A DNA stretch of 64,000 nt from Glandiceps talaboti (taxonomy: Eukaryota; Hemichordata; Enteropneusta; Spengelidae), in contig NC_135557.1 of the NCBI RefSeq assembly GCF_964340395.1, positions 19,152,225 through 19,216,224 on the forward strand, written 5' to 3'. The notes beneath the pieces were generated by a model. It did not search any database, had not been told where the DNA came from, and saw nothing but the letters and a program-made list of their open reading frames with translations. Of the stretch, positions 14,501 to 26,500 are shown in pieces. Positions within the stretch are counted from its first letter, which is position 1, and each line of letters starts with the position of its first letter. Both the position numbers and the translations under genes were made by a program.

Positions 14501-17500
14501 TATCGGTGTCAATCATAGTCTCACTGAATAGAGTAGTGCACCCCTGTGCAGTTTATGTGCTAGGCAAGAAATGGCTTGGCTTAGACTTGACTACAAACAA
14601 CCCACAATAGTTACTTTGGGCCATGGAGTCAATGCTACATTTCACAGAATACATAGCATAAAGCACTTACACACAATTTCTGTGCTATGCAAGGAATAGC
14701 TTCATTAATGATTAGTTTGCGAAATGTGTGTAACACAGAGATGTGGTGTGCTATGAAGTGATGTGATGTGATACTATGTGATTTGGTGTAATGTGATGTA
14801 TGGTGTGCTGTGATGTGATGTGATGTGATGTGATGTGATACTATATGTGATTTGGTGTAATTTGATGTGTGGTGTGGTGTGATGTGATGTGATGTAATGT
14901 GATACTATGTGATTTGGTGTAATTTGATGTGATGTATTAAGTGATGTGACTCTCTATGTGATGTGATGTGATGTGATGTGCTGTACCGTGACGTGTCTAG
15001 AGTTGACATCAAGAGAATTGTACATGAGAGTGCTTGCCTGGGACTCGGTAGTAATAGTCAGTAATATCTATTGCAGGCCACGATCAGGTTTAGTGGAGGT
15101 CAAAGGTCAAGGGCCAGAGGTCAGTAACACACAGGAAATGGAAGAAAGAAATGTTATTTACAGTCCATACATTAGAAGTCAAAGAAAGTCCTCTTCAAGG
15201 GAAAGACTTCATAAGCCTGAATTAATATAGATTAGAATCAAACACAAGTTAAGATCATGCACAAGATGCATCTCATTCCAAGTGTCTTTATATTGAGTAC
15301 AAATTTTTATCTTATGCTCCACATTAAAAGAGAAGTTATCGACCATTCAGTGATGAGAAATTATGTCACCTGATGACCATGTGATCTTTAACCTCTATCA
15401 TGTGATGTGGGGGTTGAACTTAACTTAAGCATGCAGATAAAAGCAAAAGGCACCGTTAAAACCAAAAGAACAGATCACCACCGGAAATGCAAGAAAAATG
15501 GGAAGAAAATATGGATTCTTAAATTTGAGATATTTACTTTGAGCTTACTTTCATTAAAATAAAATGTCCTTGAAGTTTTTAAATTAATTATGCAAAAATA
15601 TGCAAATTTCCTTGACAAATGACAGAGAAACTTTCATGTAAAATTGAATAAACCACAAAATAATCAGAAGATATTGAAAATATTTTACATGATTTGAGTA
15701 TTAAATTTCAATCTATGTTGAATAAGATATTAATTAATTAGTTTTCTTAAATTTTTAAATGTTCTTCTTTTCAAACAAAAATGAGAATTTATCTTAAAAA
15801 TGAATGAAGCAAAATTGGATTATAACTAACTGAACTGTGCAGAAATAAAAAAAAAAGATATTTTTTTTCATTTTAAAATAAAGAAGATGACAAAAGAAAA
15901 GCTAATGGCAAGGAAGTTATAGCAACCGAAATGATAGATTTTCATTCCGAAGGGAAAGCATATGAGAGTATTCCCAGATAGAGAAAGAGTGGTGTTTTTA
16001 CTGGGAAGGCTGAGGAGTGAATTTATCATGGAAACTCAGCCTACCATGAAGAGACAGCCTACCATTTAGAGAGGGCCCACCTATCTTCCGTTCCGGCTGC
16101 AACTTTGGGCGAGCTGTTGTGGTGGTTACCGTGGTGATGACAGTCCCTGTGGGGGTTACTGTTCTTTCAGTTTCAACTTTCTTGGTTGGCGTACCTGGGT
16201 ATTTAGAACGTAAAGGAGAGGGCTGGGAGTGCATCTGATTGGCCACTGCTTGAGCTTCGGCAGGTTCCATGAACAAGAACTGTATCAAAAAACCAAAAAG
16301 AAATATATTTGATTACAACTAAACACACATTTGAATATTATCTATTGTACATCGTCAGCTTTTCACACTTCCTTCGTTGGTAAATACAAAATGGGGAGGT
16401 TGAAACTGAGCATTAGACAGAATCTTATAAAGTGACCATATGGATGAGGATTGGGTATTTCTTTTGGATTTTTAATTTATAAAACAATTTTATCATGGCT
16501 TCCTACTTGAAAATTCAACATGAAACAACATCGACCATGTCTGTATTTGAAACTCGAATGGACAATACATTGCAAAAACCTAAAAAATGTGTAAAACGTT
16601 TGTTATTGTACATACATACAATAACAACGATTTTTCACATTCATTAATCTTTCGTACGTTATTGAGTTACAAACAAGGACTTAGCATTTGTTGTTTCACA
16701 TTGACTTTTCAAGTAGGAAGCCATCATGATAAAATCATTTTATGAACTAAAATTTCAAAACAAATACCAATCCTCATCCATACGGCTACTGTATGCAGTC
16801 TTCACAAGCATTGAACCCTTTCATGAGTGAGGGCACTAACACAACTCAGTACAGGATGTCAAATTAAATGTTTTCAAATTACATTGTCATGTGCTGTATT
16901 CAACATTTTATTGACTGTCAGGAGCAGTAAGTCTTGTGCTAAAATTATTTTCCGCCTGGGCACCATGCGAGCCATCGTTAACACCAGACAGTGGGCTAGA
17001 AAGTTGAAAATATATTCCGTCATTCTACCTAACTCACTTCTGAATCACTACCTGTCTCCCTTCATTCTTCTCTTTATGCCATTTCTTTTGCTACTTGCCT
17101 CCCTCTGTTCAGCCTAACCTGCCATTCCTTGTGCTACTTGCCTCCCTCTGTTTTGCCCAACCTGCTATTCCCTTTATGACCTGCCTCCCTCTCTTCTGCC
17201 CAGCCTGCCATTCCCTTTACTACTTGCCTCCCTCTGTTTTGCTTAACCTGCTATTTCCTTTGCTACCCACCTCTATGGTTATAGATCCAGTCACATTCTT
17301 GTCCAGGCTGGATCTTCCTTGAAGTGGTATAATCTGTCTGGTACTTGGATTGCGACGCAGTGATTCCAACGACACGACAGCCGTCCCAAGGAATTGGTCT
17401 GTAACATACCATACAATCATCATTTATAACATCACTTTTAATATAGTATTTTCTAGTATGGGCTTGGGTAACTTAAACAGTATGCTAACACTGCTTAAGC

Positions 17501-20500
17501 ACACCTGGACAACAGTTGCACCTGGACAACAGTTGACAGTCAAACAGTAATTCTGCAATGAAAACTGATAACATTACATTGTACATGTACATCTCTAACC
17601 ATTCCGTCAACAAATCACTCTGTTTAAAGGAGCACAAGCCAAGTTGATGCATAATTTTTGCAGTAGATTAAAAGATGTCAGTTATATTCTAATTACTATA
17701 TTCATCCATCACTTGCTATTGGCTGAACTAAAACCTGGTATGTACAAATAATATGTAAATTTATTGGCTGAACTAAAACCTGGTATGTACAAATAATATG
17801 TAAATATATTGGCTGAACTAAAACCTGGTATGTACAAATAATATGTAAATTTATTGGCTGAACTAAAACCTGGTATGTACAAATAATATGTAAATTTATT
17901 GGCTGAACTAAAACCTGGTATGTACATTAATAATATGTAAATTTATTGGCTGAACTAAAACCTGGTATGTACAAATAATATGTAAATTTATTGGCTGAAC
18001 TAACACCTGGTATTTATGAATAATATGTAAATGATTTGATGACATAATTCAAAATGCATACTAAAGAGTTGAGGAAACAGCTATTCTATCAAGTATACAA
18101 ACAATGCCAGAATATAATGTCAGTGATATAAAAGGAATTCATCAGCATTTACATCATTATGATGAAGATACATCTGTGCAGATCAATAGTTACGAATAAA
18201 TTAAAACTTTGTACTGCACCAAAATATTTGGATAAATCCTAGCTTGCGACCTGAGAACGTGTGACTTCACATTCCTGGAGAAGACCTGGGGACTAAGATT
18301 ATAGGATATATCCAACTATTTTGGTAAAGTACAAAGTTTAATTTATTTGTAACATTTACATCATACTATAGTTCAATGACGGCTTTATGCAAGTGTTTTA
18401 ACCTGGATTAAATTGTTTGTAAACTTAGCTTGTGCTACTTGAATGTATTGTACTGTTTGTTGATGATTCTTTGCCAAATTGTAGCATACACAACAACAAT
18501 ACATGAACACTTATACTACAAAGCTCAAATATCACATTATGTGGTTTTTAAAAATGTTTCTATGTAACAAAGGTGAATTGTTACGCTCATATATTTAACA
18601 ATATTTCCATGGTAACTAAGGTGAATGGTCAAATCTGTAGTTGTGTGGACGCAGACAAAATGACATGCTATGGCAAGAAGTGCGCCATGTTTACACTGCA
18701 TGCATCGTGATAACAAACTTGGGGAACAAATATCACAAGAAGTGTACCACAATATGTTACATACAAAATTAAATGGGTAATGTCACTATTGTAAAATCAT
18801 ATAATCAGGGAAGGGAAGATATTACTCTTTTTATGCTAGCATCGTGTTTTCATGATAAGAGGGAGTTCCTATGAACACTTGTTGTGTACATTTCATGATA
18901 TCAAGCACACTGTGATTAGGAACTTTCAATATACACTGACTGCGTACATAGACACAATGTGATTATACAACCAATGAACACTTATTTTGTACATTTCATG
19001 ATATCAGACACACTGTGATTAGGGACTTTCAATATACCCTAATTACGTACATAGACACAATGTGATTATATGTACTGGGTTCCAATGAATACCAATTTTG
19101 TACATTTCATGATACCAGCATTGTATTGACCTCTTATGGCACAACATCACTGTACGCATCTTCAACTCCCTGGAAGGCATAAATCCATTGCAGCCTCTGT
19201 AAGTGCATGGGTTAAACCCTTCACATATAAATCTCTATCCTACCAGGTCCCCAATTATACAGCTGGGTTAACTGGAGACAATCATGGTTCAAATTTTGCC
19301 AAACATTTCTAGCAACTCAGAAACAAATGGCAGTGGAGAGACTTGGACCAGCAACATACAGATCTGAGATGGCCATTCTAATAACATGATCGACGAGACT
19401 CTATGATAACAGAGTATGCAATCTGTAATGAAATGTTAGCATATGTACAGGGAATTGTAGTCAGGGTGTCTGATATCTGATATCATGAAACAGGACACTA
19501 GCATACAAAGAATACTAACAACAACATCAATGGGTGTCTGACACACAACTTGCCATAAGTAGTGGTTCTTTTCCGAATGTAAAGTTTAGTACGAAGTCTT
19601 TCCAGCAAGTCCAAAGAGACTGTCGTCTGGCCAAGGAAATTGTCTACAAGGGATGCATGTATGCCGATAGAGATAGGACATGGAAGTTGATAATTAAAAG
19701 GCAGAACTGAAGTGTAGTTGGCTCTCTAATAAATGCACTTGGAATAGGTAAAATCTGGTAAAACTGTTGCTTGCATCTAAACAGTGAATTTGGATTTTTT
19801 GACAGACAGCATTTACTATTTAGTAAAGTGTAAATTTGACTTTTTATCAGCAAAAATAAAAAAGGATAAACAAAGTACAAACAGAAGGAAAACTACTACA
19901 TATTCAAATGAAACTTCACAAAATACCAGATATGCAAATGATGCACCATCTGACACCAGATATGCAAATGAAGCACCATCTGACACCAGATATGCAAATG
20001 ACGTAGTAACTGATACCAGTTATGCAAATGATGCAGTAACTGACACCAGTTATGCAAATGATGCAGTAACTGACACCAGGAATAAAAATGAAGCAGTAAC
20101 TGACACTAGGTATGAAAATGAAGCAGCAACTGACACTAGATATGCAAATGATACACCAAATGATATCAAAGATGCACATGATGCACCAACTGACGATACC
20201 ACTGAATGCTATCTGCCAGAAAATCCATTTCTTACCAAAAACAAGTAAACACATGATATAAAACAACAGTTTTTCCTAGTTTATAGTATCCATAATACAT
20301 TCATGACAGTTCCAGCCACACTTTCTAGTTCTCCTCTAAGACATAGGAACAGGGTACAGGTATAGAGTGGAGAGTGAAAGAACTACATGTATGCAATAAT
20401 CATTCATTTCAACCCTCTACCAACGTTGGTGGAGGGTCTATGATTTCAATGACAATTTAATCTATTCACTGAAGTTCTGATAGTGACATCAATCAGTTTT

Positions 20501-23500
20501 ACTATGAAATGAGTACACAATGTTAGGAAGGAAAGACTAGGAAAGAGATGGGAAGAGTATGGAAAGAGGATAAATCCATGCGAGGAGGAGGGGGGGGGCG
20601 GGAGTGCTGTGATACGGACTCGGACAATAATAGATCATGTTCAGACTCTAACAAAACTATGCCACAAATTTTTATCTATGACTGGATGGGTTTCTATTTC
20701 CTCGTTAACAACCTCATTTAACTATAGTAACATGATTGGTATGCTGTTTCACTGTGTAGGGACTAATTGACATATTACTAAAACAATAGGTTTGCCATTT
20801 ATGGTTGCTATTTTTTTAAAAGAACTCAATTTCGATGGAAAAAAATTCACATATGACAGTAAACAGGATCTTGAGTACAAGATGCACAAATGCCTAGTGC
20901 ATTTTTAGTGTGTTATTTACAAATCACCATGACAACAAACTGGATCTAATAGAAATGACTTACAGCACAGGAAATTCTTAGTAAACAGGAAGGCTGTGAC
21001 GTTGTGATAGACAATCTATTACACATAATACTGTTGGTTTTTATACAGCATTTTCCCACTCTGTGCTCAAAAGCATTTTACAATTATTACCCCTACCATA
21101 TATCTATTATGACATGCCATGTACTTTTCAAGCTGCACTAGCTGCAACTGAAACATCACTTTTTTTTACAAGATAGAATAATTTACTTTGAATATTGTAC
21201 ATTCTAAACAGAACAGTTTGATTTCTTTTTGCACAGCTGTACACATAATAATTAATACGGTACAATAATTCAACCAAATTAATTTGTGGGTCCTCACCCA
21301 AAAATCAGCATCCCCAATGAATCAGGATTCCAACATGTTGCTATACTGTTCTGGATACAATTGACCACTAATTAATATGTACAATTATCCACTTTAAAAA
21401 CAATAGGAATAGTTTTGAGATGTTTTGCCACTGAGGGCGGTATGATACTCAAGACCAGTCAACATTCCAATGATTACATAGCCCATGAAGAGATTCCCTG
21501 ATCTCTAACTGAATATGTTACCAGTTTCTAAGGTGTTACTGCTTTCTGAAAAGGTGTTACTACTCTCTGACAGTGGTTACTGGTTTCTAAGGTGTTACTA
21601 CTCTCTCTCTCTCTCTCTCTTAACTCATGGAAATGAATGAGAAATATATGACAATGTTTGACACCTGTGAAAATTAACCACTTTACTCTTTAAAAAAACG
21701 ATAATTTTCCACATCAATGCTACTTACCGTTAGGTGGTTTGTCTCGGTCTAACACAGTGAATTTAATGACACTGGTACTGTTACTTAGGTCACTGTAATC
21801 AAAGTAACAAAGTGTGGTTACAAGTCATGGATTTTATCTATGTCTTTTAGACTCTATAAAGAGCTTTACTCCTATCCTGTAACATGTTATTTGCTTCAGA
21901 AATTAACTTTTTGCTGTTACTTTTTCGAAAATTATGAAAAGAAATTGATTTTGATCATGCACACTATGTCCAGTGTGGGCATGTACATGCAGGATGTAAC
22001 TGCATATAAACTGAAAAGGAGCGATATGATTGGATGCAACGACATTTTGTTGCAGAACAGGAATCACACAGTTCTCTTCAGTCATTTGTGGATAGGGATG
22101 AGAAGAGCGCCCTCAACGGCTGATCTTTCAGAGTAAGTTCAAGCATCCACTTAACTCAATACAACAAATACTGACTATTTGAATGTTTTTCAACGTCCAT
22201 TCATATGATCAACAACCCATAGTAAAAGTCTACATAATGAGACGACAAAAGAAATTTGACGATTAGTAAAAATATCCCAGAATATTCAAAATGAAACATC
22301 ACAATAACTCACAATAGAAAGTGTTCGTCCCAGAATGGATTGGCAGTATTTCTAACCATTCCTGTTTTGTGTTTCTGAGCTGGTGTATCCATGTCAACGG
22401 TACAGTATGGTTCACCACAGTTCAGTTCATTTCCACCAGCTAATCCATTAGCTTTGATCACTGAAATACAAGCATGATAAAAACAAAAACAAAAAAAATG
22501 TACGATTTTAGAGTAACTATCTATATATTACTAATGAAAAATTCTAGTAACAGAATCAAAGAAGTGAATCTCAAATTTTCACTGGCGTTATCAGCATTGT
22601 CGGGGGTGTAACAATGTGGGATGTGCTTCCGAAGTTTTTTGACTCTGTGAGTAGAAATTTTCATTAGTAATTATGAATCCAGAGTCTATGAACATTCAGT
22701 CTTGTTCCTAGCTATCATTGTCAAATACCCAAGAAAATATGAGTCACTGACTTAAGGGGCTTTGTCAATACGAGTCTGTTGACTTGGAGTGACAAAGCCC
22801 CTTAGGTCTCAAGTAGAAAGCAGGAGAAAAAAAAAAGGAAAAATAATGAAAATTTGAATGAGGACTCCGAGTTAAAGCACACAGAACAATGGACATAAGA
22901 TAGAGGCACACTGTGATATAGAATGACATTCACAAGCCATTAGCGGTCCAAGTGCAACAAACCCGCGGGCTTGCCTGGCGAAAACGGGTGTCATAAAAGT
23001 TGTTTGCATCTCTAAAGCTGTTTGTAGCGTTACTTATAATAGCCTAATAAATTGATAACAACTGATATAAGACGGAGATAAGGTTTGCCTCAATTGCAGT
23101 CCATGCAGACGGCCGAATAGAGGTTTTACAGCTGTTTACTTGTGTTATGTAAGAGCCCATCATCACATGTGTAAATATTGGTACTCTTTGATAACAAGTC
23201 AACCTGCTTGGCTAATGGCTTGTCCCAGTAATGGAATGACTAGCATACAAATTCCATATTTTTTGTTTGAACATGTTTAACTTGCACATGAATACATTGA
23301 AATCAAAGAATTTGTATCATGTAATAATACCATCAGAACAAAGGACAATTTTTTAAAATAAATTTACACGAACCTTTCACCAGCAGTCTTCGTTCATGAG
23401 CACGGGGTGGCTTATTCGGAGCTGCTGCCTGAAATGAGGCGGACGTTTTCCGGGACATGTTTGCCTGTGAAGTAAAACAAATACAAATCAGATAAAACAA

Positions 23501-26500
23501 AACAAATTATGCCAGAAAAACAGTTTTTCAAACCTATACAACTTACACACATTTTGTCCTACACATTATTCTTTTAGTGATAATTATAGTGATTCTCCTG
23601 CAGTAGCCCTGTCATGAGTAAACTAACACTAAACAAACTGTTATTTATATTGCATAAAACATGGTCTACTGAATGAATGAAAAACTATTTTCTGCTGTCA
23701 TGTTCAGTGTAAAGGAATTGAACAGCGCCATCTAGTGGTCATACATAATAAAACGAAAGATGTCAAACTCCAGATGTGAGGGCGCCACCTAGTGGCCAAC
23801 ATACCAAAAACAAAAGATGACATGACTAAAGCTCCCAAATTCCTACAGAAACACAGTACATTTCACATGCTTTTGATTGTGACTATGAGACTGAATTTTG
23901 AAGGTGTTACAAAGACATTCCAAACATTACTGTGCATTACAAGAAATTCACAGTTACATGTAGAACTAGAAGTCGTGTGTGTGGTTACAAATTGCACATG
24001 ATGCATTTCATCACAATGACAAAGAGTAAGATATCACCCCTTCACTCCCCACAATCAAGTACAATGGACAAACATACCAATAGCAGATCATAGGAACATA
24101 CCAACAGTCAACAAGAGTAGGGGTGACTTAGTGAGAATTGATGTGAAAAGATACAACAAGCAATAAGAAGGGTGATGGAGTGTACACATTTGTATTTCTG
24201 GATGTCTTTTTCAAAAGAGGGCTTTCCGAACATCTGTGAACATATTGAGAGTATAATTGCAGTCATTGAGCTAATCTGATGGGTTAGATGAGGTCTCTGG
24301 GTCTGTCAACATGATTATTTACATGTAGGGCCTGACAGTAAGATATGTATGCCATATTCCGGTTTATCAGAGAGATGAAAAGATTTCTTCATTTGGCCAC
24401 TAGGAGTGCTGTTTACAAGTCGTTTTATGGCCGAAGGTGTGAGCCAAAATAATTGGGGGTAAACGAGGGTATTGTTGTGTAAAAAACACCAGGCACGCAG
24501 TCTGATCTAAGTTCTTATGCACATATTTTGTTCATATCTTCATGCATCACCCTACGATCAGCAGCCACAACCAGATTCTAGCCCTCACTTTGCCAAATCT
24601 GAGGTGCCCTCTTGTGATCCTTAAAATGATCGAAACTTCTGTAACCGGAATACAGCGTATTGTGTGACAATCATTACAATTACAGTGCAATGAGATAAGA
24701 ACAGCAGATATAATGCATGGTTATGACTGTTATGGTTATTAGCAAAGCCATACCTGTAGAAATGGCCGTCGTGTTATGACTTTCTATGGGTGTATTGATG
24801 CATATGAATTCAGAACAAAAAAATTAAGTAGTTTACAAGAGAACAATGCAAATGAATGAGATATAGAATTGAAGATACACCAAGAGGAGAAAAAAAATAA
24901 AAAATGTTCAGAGAAAAACAGAAACAGAAAAATTAACAGAAAAATAGTTAACACAAAAATAAATCTCAAGGATTTAGTTTCAAGACATCTGATATTTTGA
25001 GTCTAAAGACAACTTGAGTTATAATTACTCAAGAACCACTTTCCAATTACCCTAGCATTGAGTTATATTAGTGCTAACTCTGGAATGACACAAACTGACA
25101 GACAGTCACATTTGGGGAGTCTGGCTTATCCCTTATTATTTATGACATCTGTGTGACCTGCGATCTTTGCATCTGTGTGTTTGAGGTAGTACGCCATAAA
25201 AAAAATAGTACCTCAGAATCATAACGTGAAACTTAGCTCCCCTTGGTAGCCAAGAAATGTATGCTCTTGGGACTTGGAAGAGGTATTGTGGGAATTTTGA
25301 ACACAACAGTGACAACATGTGTACATTTCAATTTAAATCTAACACCTACACTTTACTACTCTGGTGGCACACATGGGTCATGAAGTTAACCATTAGAGAC
25401 ACAAATGGGTTAGACCCCCTAAGACAAGTAATGTTTGTATAAGCATACAATAATTGGCCACTACTCATCTCTTGTCCTAAGAGTAGGGAACAATCCATTG
25501 TTTAAATTTGGTGAGAAAGCGGCTCAAAAGAACAAGGTAAAGACTTACCACTCACAAGGTAATAACTTACCACTCACAACGTAATAACTTACTGACAAAA
25601 CAATGACTTATCACTATAGTGCTGCAGTCGAATGTTTTTTAAGTGCGGGATTTAGTTTAGCTGAATATGTTCACAAGCTTTTTGGAAATATGTTACCAAG
25701 AATATTTTACAAATTGTCATATTTCTATAACAGCTGTTGTGATGCATCAACAATACTTGCACTGAATAGAGTATTAAGCTGAGCAAAGAAGTTATGTACA
25801 AGTAGTGTCTACTTTCTCCTTGCACTGCTTGCCAAATTAAAGTGTGTCTGACATATCCTAAATTGCCATTCAGTGTTTTTGTTAAGGCAAGTATTAAAGT
25901 AAGTAAAGTCTACCAGGTTCCCCAATATTTTTACCAGGGTACCAAACAAAATTCAGGTAGATTGTATGGGAAACTATGTCGTCACGTCAGTGCAGTAAGG
26001 TCGTATCTGCTGTACAATTACATGGCAGATACGACCTTACTGCACTGGTATGACGATATATATTTTACTCCTTGTCCCCATTCTGTTACCGGGGTTCCCC
26101 AACCTTAGCAAAAACACTGCCATAAATCCACATACAGTATAGTACATGTAAATGAGACAAATACTTACCACTGGTTGAAATGATGAACTGGTTTGATAAC
26201 TTGATGAGGACATGATAACATCTTTTGGCAGGTTCTTTGCACACAGTGTGTATGTAGTGATAGAGTTCATGATTGCATTACGGACAATGTCTTCCACAAT
26301 AGTCATATCCACTACATCGTCCTGTTGACAAATAAATTAAGATATCCTTCAACTGTCAGTAAAACATACTATTAGTTATAATATATTACTATAATTAGCA
26401 TTTGTATCACAAACAATGCTTCTAATTTCTTACTAGCAACGTTTCTCCTATTCAGTTCGACAGGCTTTGTCACAAAGTTATCTTACAGACTTTAGTTATA

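Larger units (their letters stand above)
11447..16080 (-). other. Intron 10
   Basis: About 4.6 kb. Contents: (GATGT)n block, 125-bp tandem repeat, a perfect DR1 site, a palindromic element at 13.06-13.19 kb, and a 375-bp MITE-like element at 11.63-12.01 kb. The stretches 12.1-13.0 and 15.2-15.9 kb are AT-rich and unassigned. Confidence 0.8.
16280..17270 (-). other. Intron 9
   Basis: 991 bp. It contains the 43-bp minisatellite at the donor side (17085-17270) and a complete copy of the palindromic element (16427-16797), leaving little unassigned sequence. Confidence 0.85.
17399..21727 (-). other. Intron 8 (contains alternative exon)
   Basis: 4.3 kb between exons 8 and 9. In gene order it holds SINE fragments, a short (CT)n tract, the 30-bp octamer minisatellite (19.9-20.2 kb), the alternative C2 exon (19498-19643), a SINE copy, about 105-bp repeats (18.87-19.12 kb) and the 45-bp minisatellite carrying AATAAA on the sense strand (17.7-18.0 kb). 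Confidence 0.85.
22461..23373 (-). other. Intron 6
   Basis: 913 bp. It contains a fold-back hairpin at 22753-22804 and a MITE-like element with 13-bp terminal inverted repeats at 22932-23223. The remainder is unassigned. Confidence 0.8.
23465..26168 (-). other. Intron 5
   Basis: 2.7 kb. It contains three CTCF-like motifs near 23.72-24.41 kb, a dispersed-repeat fragment at about 24.53-24.66 kb and a TACC/GGTT-type repeat with a perfect hairpin at 25.9-26.1 kb. The rest is AT-rich and unassigned. Confidence 0.8.

Noticed and set aside
17709-17927. Minus-strand frame with repeats of a GFSSANKFTYY type
   Set aside because: The 45-bp unit is divisible by three and stays open; no coding context.
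19784-20248. 154-codon plus-strand frame with 10-residue repeats
   Set aside because: It is open only because the minisatellite unit is 30 bp; the opposite strand is open too. There is no signal peptide, splice context or known domain.
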